The notes under the pieces: model-generated
Told to the model about the DNA's origin: nothing
Databases searched by the model: none
The model's input: the letters and a program-made list of their open reading frames with translations, nothing else
Part shown: piece after piece, positions 1 through 6,248 of the stretch
How positions within the stretch are numbered: the first letter of the stretch is position 1
Layout of the letters: every line of letters starts with the position of its first letter
Assembly (NCBI GenBank): GCA_030453285.1
Contig: JAKDKP010000005.1
Coordinates: 1-14,922, forward strand
Length of the DNA: 14,922 nt
Reading direction: 5' to 3'
Source of the DNA: Propionibacteriales bacterium
Lineage (GTDB): Bacteria > Actinomycetota > Actinomycetes > Propionibacteriales > Propionibacteriaceae
Position numbers and translations under genes: made by a program

Positions 1-123
1 CTTCAAGACCTGATCAGAGCTGGGCGAGATGAGCTGTGCGGTAGCGTTCTGCCAAGGACCGAACCCATGGACCCTGACCCCGCGCCCCTGCCCCTTCCCA
101 CGTGGCCGTTCGATCTGTCTTGA
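1..123 (+). CDS. C-terminal tail of an unidentified protein (partial)
   Basis: A frame open from the window edge runs 40 codons to a TGA at 121-123. The peptide begins LQDLIRAGRDELCGSVL and ends in a proline-rich tail, PLPLPTWPFDLS. About 65 percent of third codon positions are G or C, moderate for this window. The stop lies 9 bases before the ATG at 133, and the GAGGAG ribosome binding site of the next gene sits directly after it, as expected for consecutive genes in an operon. The N-terminal part is outside the window and no family can be recognised. A chance open frame of this length is possible in GC-rich DNA, so the call rests mainly on spacing. Confidence 0.4.
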   Translation, partial: LQDLIRAGRDELCGSVLPRTEPMDPDPAPLPLPTWPFDLS

Positions 124-132
124 CGAGGAGAA

Positions 133-567
133 ATGATGAATCCAAGCCTGTTGCGCATCCAACACGAAGACCTCACGTCAGTACGGACACGCATTCGGCA
201 GTCTGTGCACGATGGCCGGCTGGCAGACGATCTCTGCTTTCGCGGCCAGGACGGTGAGAAATTGGTCAGGGTCAGCATGAATCCGGGGGGCCGCCCGGTC
301 GTCGCTGTCGATCCGTCGGTGGTCCCCGAGACTGAGCAGAGGGCCCGTCTCGAGGGCGCTGTGGCGGATGCGATTGTCGATCTGTTGACTGTCAGCGTGA
401 ACCTCCACGAGCCCGTCGACGACATGCTCGAGGCTTTTGACCGCGAGGCCATCCAGATCTTGGGCGGGGCTCGACATCACCTGGATGCCAGGCTGGACAA
501 GGTCACTGACTATATGCAAAAGGTGAAGGAACGTGTGCGCCATGCACAGCAACCCTCCCGCTCCTGA
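133..567 (+). CDS. Small protein resembling YbaB/EbfC nucleoid-associated family
   Basis: A 144-residue protein with no signal peptide or membrane helix. Residues about 33-85 (DLCFRGQDGEKLVRVSMN, then a GRPVVAVDP segment and an acidic/alanine helix) resemble the YbaB/EbfC core, in which a glycine-rich beta hairpin is followed by a helix. This family binds DNA as a dimer. The match is by eye and weak. The C-terminal 45 residues form a charged helix (DARLDKVTDYMQKVKERVRHA) that could be a coiled coil, longer than in plain YbaB. GAGGAG at 125-130 is 2 bases from the ATG at 133 and 5 from a second ATG at 136, so the true start may be one codon later. It overlaps the next gene, suggesting coupled translation. 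If the YbaB reading is wrong, this is simply a hypothetical alpha/beta protein. Confidence 0.75.
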   Translation: MMNPSLLRIQHEDLTSVRTRIRQSVHDGRLADDLCFRGQDGEKLVRVSMNPGGRPVVAVDPSVVPETEQRARLEGAVADAIVDLLTVSVNLHEPVDDMLEAFDREAIQILGGARHHLDARLDKVTDYMQKVKERVRHAQQPSRS

Positions 568-1012
568 CCAGGTTGTGGAGTCACGGACGCTCGACCGTCG
601 CATGATGGTCACGTCGCTCATCGTTCTGCTGGTCCTGTGCGTGTCGCTCCTGCCGTGGATCGGCTTCCGTGCCTGGCCATTCCCGTTCCCTGGCATCGCT
701 CCCTTTGTCTATCTTGTTTTGCTGCTCGCGTCGCTGCTGTTGGTGCCGGCGCGGGTGACCATCAGTTCAGAAGGAATTGGGGGCCTCCGTCGCACGGTCC
801 TTCCATGGAGTGCTGTGGACGCGGTCGAGGTGCGGGGAAGCAGACTGATCGTCAGGCCGACCGCATCGGAGCCGGTGGCTCGGTCGTTGAGGCTGCTCCT
901 GCCACGGGGCCTCCGGGACCGCGACGCCTTCGTCGTCGCGCTCGATCCGAGGAAGCAAGAAGCCTTACGGGAGGCCATCGAGCGGCATCGCGTCACCAGC
1001 GCGAGCCCATGA
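542..1012 (+). CDS. Two-helix membrane protein with PH-like C-terminal domain
   Basis: About 156 residues. Two hydrophobic segments, near residues 22-40 (VTSLIVLLVLCVSLLPWI) and 50-69 (IAPFVYLVLLLASLLLVPA), are followed by a soluble beta-rich part, RVTISSEGIGGLRRTVLPW and onward. That layout is typical of small actinobacterial membrane proteins with a bacterial PH-like domain, where a strand, a W-x-x-V/I segment (LPWSAVDAVEV) and further strands follow the helices. No catalytic motif is visible. The start is ambiguous: GTG at 533 lies only 2 bases after GAAGGA (525-530), while ATG at 542 lies 11 bases after it. Either start overlaps the preceding gene, so the two are probably co-translated. 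Function is unknown; a joint role with the neighbour is inferred only from the overlap. Confidence 0.8.
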   Translation: MHSNPPAPDQVVESRTLDRRMMVTSLIVLLVLCVSLLPWIGFRAWPFPFPGIAPFVYLVLLLASLLLVPARVTISSEGIGGLRRTVLPWSAVDAVEVRGSRLIVRPTASEPVARSLRLLLPRGLRDRDAFVVALDPRKQEALREAIERHRVTSASP

Positions 1013-1015
1013 GGT

Positions 1016-1057
1016 CCTAGCAAGCTCGCCTGTTGTTTCGGATGCGGCAGGTCTAGG
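1016..1057. terminator. Imperfect hairpin in the gap between convergent genes
   Basis: CCTAG (1016-1020) pairs with CTAGG (1053-1057), and inside it CCTG (1029-1032) pairs with CAGG (1048-1051). It occupies the 40-bp gap between two converging genes, and the right arm includes the TAG stop of the minus-strand kinase. There is no T-run on either strand, so it would be a weak or Rho-assisted terminator at best. Confidence 0.25.
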
Positions 1058-2027
1058 CCGAGAGTGCGTTCAGCACGGGGGCCAGGTCCCAGTGCTGTGG
1101 CGGGATCTTGCCGACGGTGAGTCCTCGCCGCTCGATGTCGAGCCGACTGCCCATCACGTTGCGGGCCCGATACACCAGGGCGCGCAGTCGGACGTCGGGT
1201 CCCTCTGGCAGCACCCCGTAGGTCTCCCAGAAGGCGTCGCGCACTGTTCCCGGTCGCTGCCCGGCCTTGTCGATGGTCCAGTCGGCCAGCGGGTCACCCC
1301 AGCTCGCCCGGTCGCTATCGCAGACGCCGGAGATGGTCGGAACGTCCGCGTCGGGATCGAGCAGCAGGTTGGCGTGCCACAGGTCACCGTGCAGCAGGCG
1401 GGGCTCTACGGCATCGAACACCGTACGGGCACGCTCGACCACTCCGGCGACACGATGCACCTGCTGCGGGTCGAGGCCGGCCGCGGCATAGAGCTCGGCC
1501 TCCTGGTCGAAATGGTCCAGCAGGGCCGCGCTCCACGTATTGAAACGGGGGGCTGCCACCGGGCCGTACGAGACGCCCGACACCTTGTGGATGGCGTGGG
1601 TGATCCGCCCCAGCTGTCGATAGAAGGCCACCCAGCTGGGACGGGGATACCGCGGCAGCACCTCGGGGGCCGGTCGTCCCGGCAACAGCGTCTGGACGAG
1701 GTAGTCGCGGTGCAACACCTGGCCGGTGAAGTCGGCTGCGATGATGCCGGGGACCAGCGGCCCCAGCTCGGCCAGGAACGGGGCGGCGGCGTATTCGTTG
1801 CGCAACGCCACGCCCGAGTGCCCACTGCAGCGTGCCTCCGGAGCGACGCGCAGCACCACCGTGCGGTCGGTCAGCTCCAGTCGATAGGTGGTGTTGTAGG
1901 TCCCCAGGCCGAGTTCCTCGGCGGACTGCACGCGCCCGGCGCCGAAGACCCGATCGCAGACCTGCTCGATCTGCTTCTGGGTCAGACCACGCTGGAAGGC
2001 TTCCGGTGATCGGTGGATCGTCGACAT
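1053..2027 (-). CDS. APH/choline-kinase-fold phosphotransferase, substrate unknown
   Basis: About 324 residues, normal for the aminoglycoside phosphotransferase (APH) enzyme family, which uses the eukaryotic-kinase-like fold. Visible landmarks (numbered from a GTG two codons upstream at 2033) are a nucleotide-loop-like LGLGTYNTTY at 41-50, strand VVLRVAP at 59-65, the Brenner motif HGDLWHANLLLD at 215-226 with catalytic Asp217, and a metal-binding segment VCDSDRASWGDPLADW at 237-252 with Asp239 in the usual DFD/DFG position. These support an active small-molecule kinase. Family members phosphorylate many substrates (fructosamines, homoserine, choline, antibiotics), so a resistance role should not be assumed. 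It is the last gene of the minus-strand block, 56 bp after the P-loop kinase. Neither ATG 2027 nor GTG 2033 has a clear ribosome binding site. Confidence 0.88.
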   Translation of the reverse strand: MSTIHRSPEAFQRGLTQKQIEQVCDRVFGAGRVQSAEELGLGTYNTTYRLELTDRTVVLRVAPEARCSGHSGVALRNEYAAAPFLAELGPLVPGIIAADFTGQVLHRDYLVQTLLPGRPAPEVLPRYPRPSWVAFYRQLGRITHAIHKVSGVSYGPVAAPRFNTWSAALLDHFDQEAELYAAAGLDPQQVHRVAGVVERARTVFDAVEPRLLHGDLWHANLLLDPDADVPTISGVCDSDRASWGDPLADWTIDKAGQRPGTVRDAFWETYGVLPEGPDVRLRALVYRARNVMGSRLDIERRGLTVGKIPPQHWDLAPVLNALSA

Positions 2028-2083
2028 CCGCACGCTGACATTGTGCGCCCTTCCGCAGGCGTCTGGGGCCGGAACGCCGAAAT

Positions 2084-2725
2084 TCAGTCAGACGGCTCGG
2101 GCCGGCCCGTCAGGTCGGCCAACGCCGATCGGAAGGACATCGGCGTGCAGCCGGCGGCCAGGGCACGTGCCCGTACGCCGGGTTCGGCTCGCCACAGGGC
2201 CAGACCACGTCGTACGAGGACCCCGGGACGTTTACGCCCCTCCCGCAGATCCCGAACCAATCGGAGCACCAGTGACAGCGTGCGCGGCCGGTCCAACCAG
2301 ATCGCGGTCACCGGCAGTCCCGCGTCGCGGCAGCGCTCGAACATCTGCGGAGCAAAGATGCCCTCGGCCACGATCACCCCTGAACAACCAGGCGCACGGG
2401 AGCGACCAGGGCCACCAACGTCGTCAAGATCAACAGTGCGGGATCCGGTCCGGGCATTGGCGGCGATGCTGTACACCGGCACCTCGGCCCGCCCGGTGGC
2501 GAGCAGCTCGGACAAGGTGGCGACCGCACCATCGGCATCCCAACTGGCGATGTCGTCCCAGTCGACGATTCCCAACGTCTGCGGCAGATCCGGATGGTCA
2601 CCGTCGCGATAGAAGTCGTCGAGACTGACTGAGGGACAACCCGACATCCGGACCAGCCGGGACTTCCCGCTGCCGGACGCCCCGGCCAGCAGGACGAGCC
2701 GTCGAGTGGGCGGGGACGCCCCCAT
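2084..2725 (-). CDS. Uridine-kinase-like P-loop ATP-binding protein
   Basis: About 213 residues. A Walker A motif GASGSGKS sits about 15 residues from the chosen start. SLDDFYRDGDHPDLP follows, resembling the uridine kinase substrate region (D-x-FY), then VDWDDIASWD in the place of the NFDHPDAFD-type segment, and a hydrophobic strand VIVAEGIFA as in the uridine/phosphoribulokinase group. These features suggest a kinase for a nucleoside or similar small molecule. The PVYSIAANARTG segment is shorter and different from the classical P-Y-D-x-x-x-H-x-R region, so the substrate may not be uridine. ATG 2725 is preferred because it gives the family-typical distance to Walker A and starts 16 bases after the stop of the short ALDH. 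GTG at 2758 would overlap that gene by 17 bases. Its position in a nucleoside catabolic block makes a nucleoside or pentose substrate reasonable, but this is inference. Confidence 0.85.
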   Translation of the reverse strand: MGASPPTRRLVLLAGASGSGKSRLVRMSGCPSVSLDDFYRDGDHPDLPQTLGIVDWDDIASWDADGAVATLSELLATGRAEVPVYSIAANARTGSRTVDLDDVGGPGRSRAPGCSGVIVAEGIFAPQMFERCRDAGLPVTAIWLDRPRTLSLVLRLVRDLREGRKRPGVLVRRGLALWRAEPGVRARALAAGCTPMSFRSALADLTGRPEPSD

Positions 2726-2741
2726 CAGTTGGTGCCGTCCA

Positions 2742-3626
2742 TCAGTAGGCAGTGCCACCCGCGAGCGACACCGCGCCCACCGGATGCCAGACCGTCTTGA
2801 TCTCCAGGAAGGCGCGCAGGCGTGCCGTCCCCGGGGCAGCGGTGAAGTCCAGGCTGGTCGGGAAGAACACCCGCTTCAACGTCTGCGAGGCAGCCTGTTC
2901 CAGGGCGACACGCAGTTCTTGATCGGCGCCGGTCAGGTCGAGGGCGTTCACGTCCAGATGCTCCGCCAGCCACGGCGCGGTTTCCGCCGGCTCGCCGGTG
3001 AGGATGTTGATCACGCCACCGGGGACATCGGAGGTGGCCACGATCTCGGCCAAGGTGATCGCCACGCACGGGTCGTCCTTGGCCGCCAGCACCACGACCG
3101 CATTGCCGCCGGCGATCGCCGGGGCGATGCAGGACACCAACCCCAGCAGGGGAGCGTCGCTGGGAGCGACGACGCCGACCACACCGGTCGGCTCCGGCGC
3201 GGAGTAGGAGAAGAACGGGCCCGAGACCGGGTTCGCCCCGCCGAACACTGCGGCCAGCTTGTCGGTCCAGCCGGCGTAGTGCACGAGTCGGTCCACTGCC
3301 GCTGAGACCTCGTCCTTGGCCACCCGCGCCGTCACCCCACGGGAGGTCTTGATCAACTCCGCCATGTCGGCGGCGCGCGCCTCAAGCATCTCGGCGATCC
3401 GATAGATCACCTGGCCGCGGTTGTACGGCGTCGTGCCCGACCAGGCCTGGTAGCCCTTGCGGGCAGCGCCGACCGCATCACGCAGATCCTTGCGGGAAGC
3501 CAGTGCAGCGTTGGCCATGAAGTTCCCTCCTTGATCGGTCACCGCGTACGTCCGGCCGGACTCCGAGCGCGGAAACGTGCCACCCGAGAACAGCTTGTAC
3601 GTCTTGCTCACCGTCACGCGTGCCAT
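2742..3626 (-). CDS. Short, catalytically dead aldehyde dehydrogenase-like protein (ALDH16 second-domain type)
   Basis: 294 residues against about 480 for normal ALDHs. Residues about 10-260 follow the ALDH N-terminal NAD-binding fold (for example YNRGQVIYRIAEMLEARA, then EPTGVVGVVAPSDAPLLGLV), but the key residues are gone. The P-W-N-F segment with the oxyanion Asn is SDAP (156-159), the K-P-A-E cofactor Lys is replaced around LAAKDD (180-185), FTGS is DLTGAD (230-235), and the whole catalytic domain with the Glu and Cys is absent. The C-terminus jumps straight to RLRAFLEIKTVWHPVG (269-284), which matches the ALDH C-terminal oligomerisation strand (E-x-K-T-V). It starts on the last base of the upstream ALDH stop (TGATG), so the two are probably made together. 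The frame is intact with good codon use, so this is not decay. A structural or regulatory partner role is inferred. Confidence 0.9.
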   Translation of the reverse strand: MARVTVSKTYKLFSGGTFPRSESGRTYAVTDQGGNFMANAALASRKDLRDAVGAARKGYQAWSGTTPYNRGQVIYRIAEMLEARAADMAELIKTSRGVTARVAKDEVSAAVDRLVHYAGWTDKLAAVFGGANPVSGPFFSYSAPEPTGVVGVVAPSDAPLLGLVSCIAPAIAGGNAVVVLAAKDDPCVAITLAEIVATSDVPGGVINILTGEPAETAPWLAEHLDVNALDLTGADQELRVALEQAASQTLKRVFFPTSLDFTAAPGTARLRAFLEIKTVWHPVGAVSLAGGTAY

Positions 3627-5071
3627 CAGTTGCCTCCCTCATCGGCGGTCAAATAGGCCGCCATGCCCGACGGGCCGCCCTCGCGACCGAAGCCGGACTC
3701 CTTGTAGCCACCGAACGCCGCAGCCGGGTCGAAGCGGTTGAACGTGTTGTCCCACACCACACCGGCACGCAGTTGGCTGGCGATCCCCATCGCCCGGGAT
3801 CCCTTGTCGGTCCACACCCCCGCGCTCAACCCGTACGGGCTGTTGTTGGCCTTGGCCACGGCCTCGTCAGGCGTACGGAAGGTCATCGTGGTCAGCACCG
3901 GGCCGAAGATCTCCTCACGGGCGATCCGCATCGAGGCGGTCGCGTTCTCCATGATCGTGGGAGGAATGAACCAGCCCTGCTCGGGCAGCGGGCAGGAGGT
4001 GCTCCACACCGATGCGCCTTCGGCGGCGCCGGCCTCGATCAGCGAGTTGATCTTGGTGTACTGCGCGTGTGAGTTGATCGCCCCGACGTCGGTGTTCTTG
4101 TCCATCGGATCGCCCACCACCAAGGTGTCGACGCGCGTCTTCAGTCGATCGATGAACTCCTCGGCGATCGACTCCTGCACCAACAGCCGAGAGCCCGCAC
4201 AGCAGACCTGGCCCTGGTTGAAGAAGATGCCGTTCACGATGCCTTCGACCGCTTGGTCCACCGCGGCATCGTCGAAGACGATGTTGGCGCCCTTGCCGCC
4301 CAGCTCGAGGGTGACCTTGCGGCCCGTCCCAGCCAGAGTGTGCTGGATCTTGCGGCCCACCGCGGTCGACCCGGTGAAGGCGACCTTGTCCAGCCCATCG
4401 TGGCCGACCAGGGCGGCACCGATGTCGCCGGCGCCGGGAACGATGTTGACCACGCCGGGTGGAAGGTCGGCGTCGGCGATGATCTCGGCCAGCACCAGGA
4501 TCGACAGTGGCGTCGTCTCGGCCGGCTTGATCACCACGGTGTTGCCGGCGGCCAGGGCCGGGGCGATCTTCCAGGCCGCCATCAGCAGCGGGAAGTTCCA
4601 CGGGATGACCTGGCCGGCGACGCCGAGCGAACGCGGGTTGGCACCCAGACCCAGATGACCGAGCTTGTCGGCCCAACCGGCGTGATAGAAGAAGTGCTGC
4701 GCCGCGGTCGGCACGTCGAAGTCGCGGGTCTCCTTGATCGGCTTGCCGTTGTCGAGGGTCTCCACCACGGCAAGCTCACGGGCCCGTTCGGCCATCCCGC
4801 GGGCGATCCGGAACAGATACTTGCCGCGTTCGGCACCTGACATCGGTGACCACGTACGGCTGTGCGCCCGGCGGGCGGCGGCGATCGCGCGGTCAAGATC
4901 GGTCGTGTCCACCGTCGACACCGTCGACAGCTTCTTGCCGGTGGCCGGGTTGAGGGTGGTCAGGTCGTCCCCGCCACCCTCGACGAACTCACCGTCGATG
5001 AAGGGCAGGTAGCGATCGGCCACCTGTCCGATGGCGGCCGACTCGGGTGCCGGTGCGTACTCGAAATCCAT
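3626..5071 (-). CDS. NAD(P)-dependent aldehyde dehydrogenase, deoC-linked
   Basis: 481 residues with a complete ALDH active site: PWNF with Asn159, IKPAE with Lys182, FTGSTAVGRKI (232-242), general base Glu256 in VTLELGGK, nucleophile Cys290 in NQGQVCCAGSR, and EEIFGPV (386-392). It would oxidise an aldehyde to the acid with NAD(P)+. Lying 19 bp after deoC, its likely substrate is the acetaldehyde released by DeoC. The protein ends GFGREGGPSGMAAYLTADEG and lacks the E-x-K-T-V strand that normally follows. That strand is found instead at the end of the next gene, with which it shares a TGATG overlap. ATG 5071 is chosen because GGAGAG (5083-5078) lies 6 bases upstream; a TTG two codons earlier sits right against that site. 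A cytoplasmic soluble enzyme is expected. Confidence 0.95.
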   Translation of the reverse strand: MDFEYAPAPESAAIGQVADRYLPFIDGEFVEGGGDDLTTLNPATGKKLSTVSTVDTTDLDRAIAAARRAHSRTWSPMSGAERGKYLFRIARGMAERARELAVVETLDNGKPIKETRDFDVPTAAQHFFYHAGWADKLGHLGLGANPRSLGVAGQVIPWNFPLLMAAWKIAPALAAGNTVVIKPAETTPLSILVLAEIIADADLPPGVVNIVPGAGDIGAALVGHDGLDKVAFTGSTAVGRKIQHTLAGTGRKVTLELGGKGANIVFDDAAVDQAVEGIVNGIFFNQGQVCCAGSRLLVQESIAEEFIDRLKTRVDTLVVGDPMDKNTDVGAINSHAQYTKINSLIEAGAAEGASVWSTSCPLPEQGWFIPPTIMENATASMRIAREEIFGPVLTTMTFRTPDEAVAKANNSPYGLSAGVWTDKGSRAMGIASQLRAGVVWDNTFNRFDPAAAFGGYKESGFGREGGPSGMAAYLTADEGGN

Positions 5072-5090
5072 GATCAACTCTCCGTGGGCT

Positions 5091-6080
5091 TCAGTCGACG
5101 GTCACATAGTCGGGACCCCAGTAGTGGCCCGAGGTCTGTGTACGCCGTTGCATGATCAGATCGTTCAGCACCGAGGAGGCACCGAACCGGAACCAGTACG
5201 GGTCAAGCCATTCGGGACCGGCGATCTCCTTGACCGCCACCAGATAGCGGATCGCGTCCTTGGTGGTACGGATGCCGCCAGCCGGCTTCACCGCCCGCTG
5301 TTCGCCGGTGATCCGCTGCCAGTCCTTCACCGCCTGCAGCATCACGTGCGTCACCGGCAGCGTCGCGGCCGGGGAGATCTTGCCGGTGGAGGTCTTGATG
5401 AAGTCGCCGCCGGCCAGCAGTGCCAGCCACGAGGCGCGCCGGACGTTGTCGTACGTAGCCAGTTCGCCGGTCTCCAGGATCACCTTGAGCCGCGCCGATC
5501 CGCAGACTTCCTTGATCGCCCGGATCTCGTCGTACACCTGGCCATAGTTGCCCTGCAGGAAGGCCCCTCGGTCGATCACCATGTCGACCTCATTCACGCC
5601 GGCCTCGACCGCCATCGCGGTGTCGGCCAACTTCACCTCCAACGAGGAACGGCCGGCGGGGAACGCGGTCGCCACCGCGGCCACCTTCACACCGCTGCCG
5701 GCAACCGTGTCGACGGCCAGGGCGGCCTTGTCGGGATAGATGCACACCGCGGCGGCGGTGGGGGTGTCGGGAATCTCCGGATCGGGCAGCATCGCCTTGC
5801 GGCACAGGTTGCGCACCTTGCCGTCGGTGTCGGCGCCCTCCAGTGTGGTCAGGTCGACCATCGAGATCGCCAGGTCGATCGCGGCCAGCTTGCTGGCCTT
5901 CTTGATCGACCGGGAGGCCAGACCCGCGGCCCGCTGTTCGACGCCGACGGTGTCCACCGGGGACAACCCGTGCAGGAACCGCTTCAGCGACGTCTCATCG
6001 ACGGTCGCATCGGCCAAGGCGGCGGGGGGACCGGCCTGCGCCGGCGTCCGACCAGGGGCCGTGCTGCTCTTCTTCGCCAT
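5091..6080 (-). CDS. deoC: Deoxyribose-phosphate aldolase
   Basis: 329 residues. DeoC cleaves 2-deoxyribose-5-phosphate to glyceraldehyde-3-phosphate and acetaldehyde through a Schiff base. Landmarks are EVDMVID with Asp166, DFIKTSTGK with the Schiff-base Lys229, and the second Lys265 in KPAGGIRT; these correspond to Asp102, Lys167 and Lys201 of the E. coli enzyme. The protein belongs to the longer DERA type (E. coli has about 259 residues), with an N-terminal stretch including AISMVDLTTLEGAD and an extra C-terminal tail ending GPDYVTVD. The frame stays open 26 codons upstream, but ATG 6080 is favoured. TAGGAT just upstream provides either an AGGA ribosome binding site at 8 bases or a -10 element for a leaderless message. 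The following ALDH starts 19 bp after the stop. Confidence 0.96.
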   Translation of the reverse strand: MAKKSSTAPGRTPAQAGPPAALADATVDETSLKRFLHGLSPVDTVGVEQRAAGLASRSIKKASKLAAIDLAISMVDLTTLEGADTDGKVRNLCRKAMLPDPEIPDTPTAAAVCIYPDKAALAVDTVAGSGVKVAAVATAFPAGRSSLEVKLADTAMAVEAGVNEVDMVIDRGAFLQGNYGQVYDEIRAIKEVCGSARLKVILETGELATYDNVRRASWLALLAGGDFIKTSTGKISPAATLPVTHVMLQAVKDWQRITGEQRAVKPAGGIRTTKDAIRYLVAVKEIAGPEWLDPYWFRFGASSVLNDLIMQRRTQTSGHYWGPDYVTVD

Positions 6081-6087
6081 GCGGGCG

Positions 6088-6093
6088 ATCCTA
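6088..6093 (-). promoter_or_regulatory. Candidate -10 element of a leaderless deoC promoter
   Basis: On the minus strand TAGGAT ends 7 bases before the deoC ATG. This fits the TAnnnT-N7-ATG layout of leaderless actinobacterial genes. No good -35 is visible, and the same bases could serve as an AGGA ribosome binding site, so the two readings compete. It follows a 168-bp gap, the largest in the minus-strand block, which supports an internal promoter here. Confidence 0.35.
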
Positions 6094-6164
6094 CGGGGCC
6101 TCGTCGTTCGTGGCGACGTCGAGACCTGGAGCTTGGCCTCGCCCAACTCCAGCCACACGCGAAA

Positions 6165-6205
6165 GCTCCACGCTGCAACGAGGATTTTGCGCGTTGGAGT
6201 GGAGC
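6165..6205. other. Two-part hairpin between the mutase gene and deoC
   Basis: GCTCCAC (6165-6171) pairs perfectly with GTGGAGC (6199-6205), and inside it CAACG (6176-6180) pairs with CGTTG (6192-6196), leaving an 11-base loop. It lies inside the 168-bp gap 6081-6248. Read on the minus strand, it is followed by only a short TTTC, so it could be a weak terminator or attenuating stem after the mutase gene, or an operator. I see nothing else clear in this gap. Confidence 0.35.
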
Positions 6206-6248
6206 CGATGCGCTTGACGGGAGTGGGCCGGATCGACTGAGCCTTGTG

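Noticed and set aside
1053-2027. Antibiotic resistance gene
   Set aside because: The APH fold is shared by many metabolic kinases, and the context is catabolic with no mobile element, so a resistance claim has no support.
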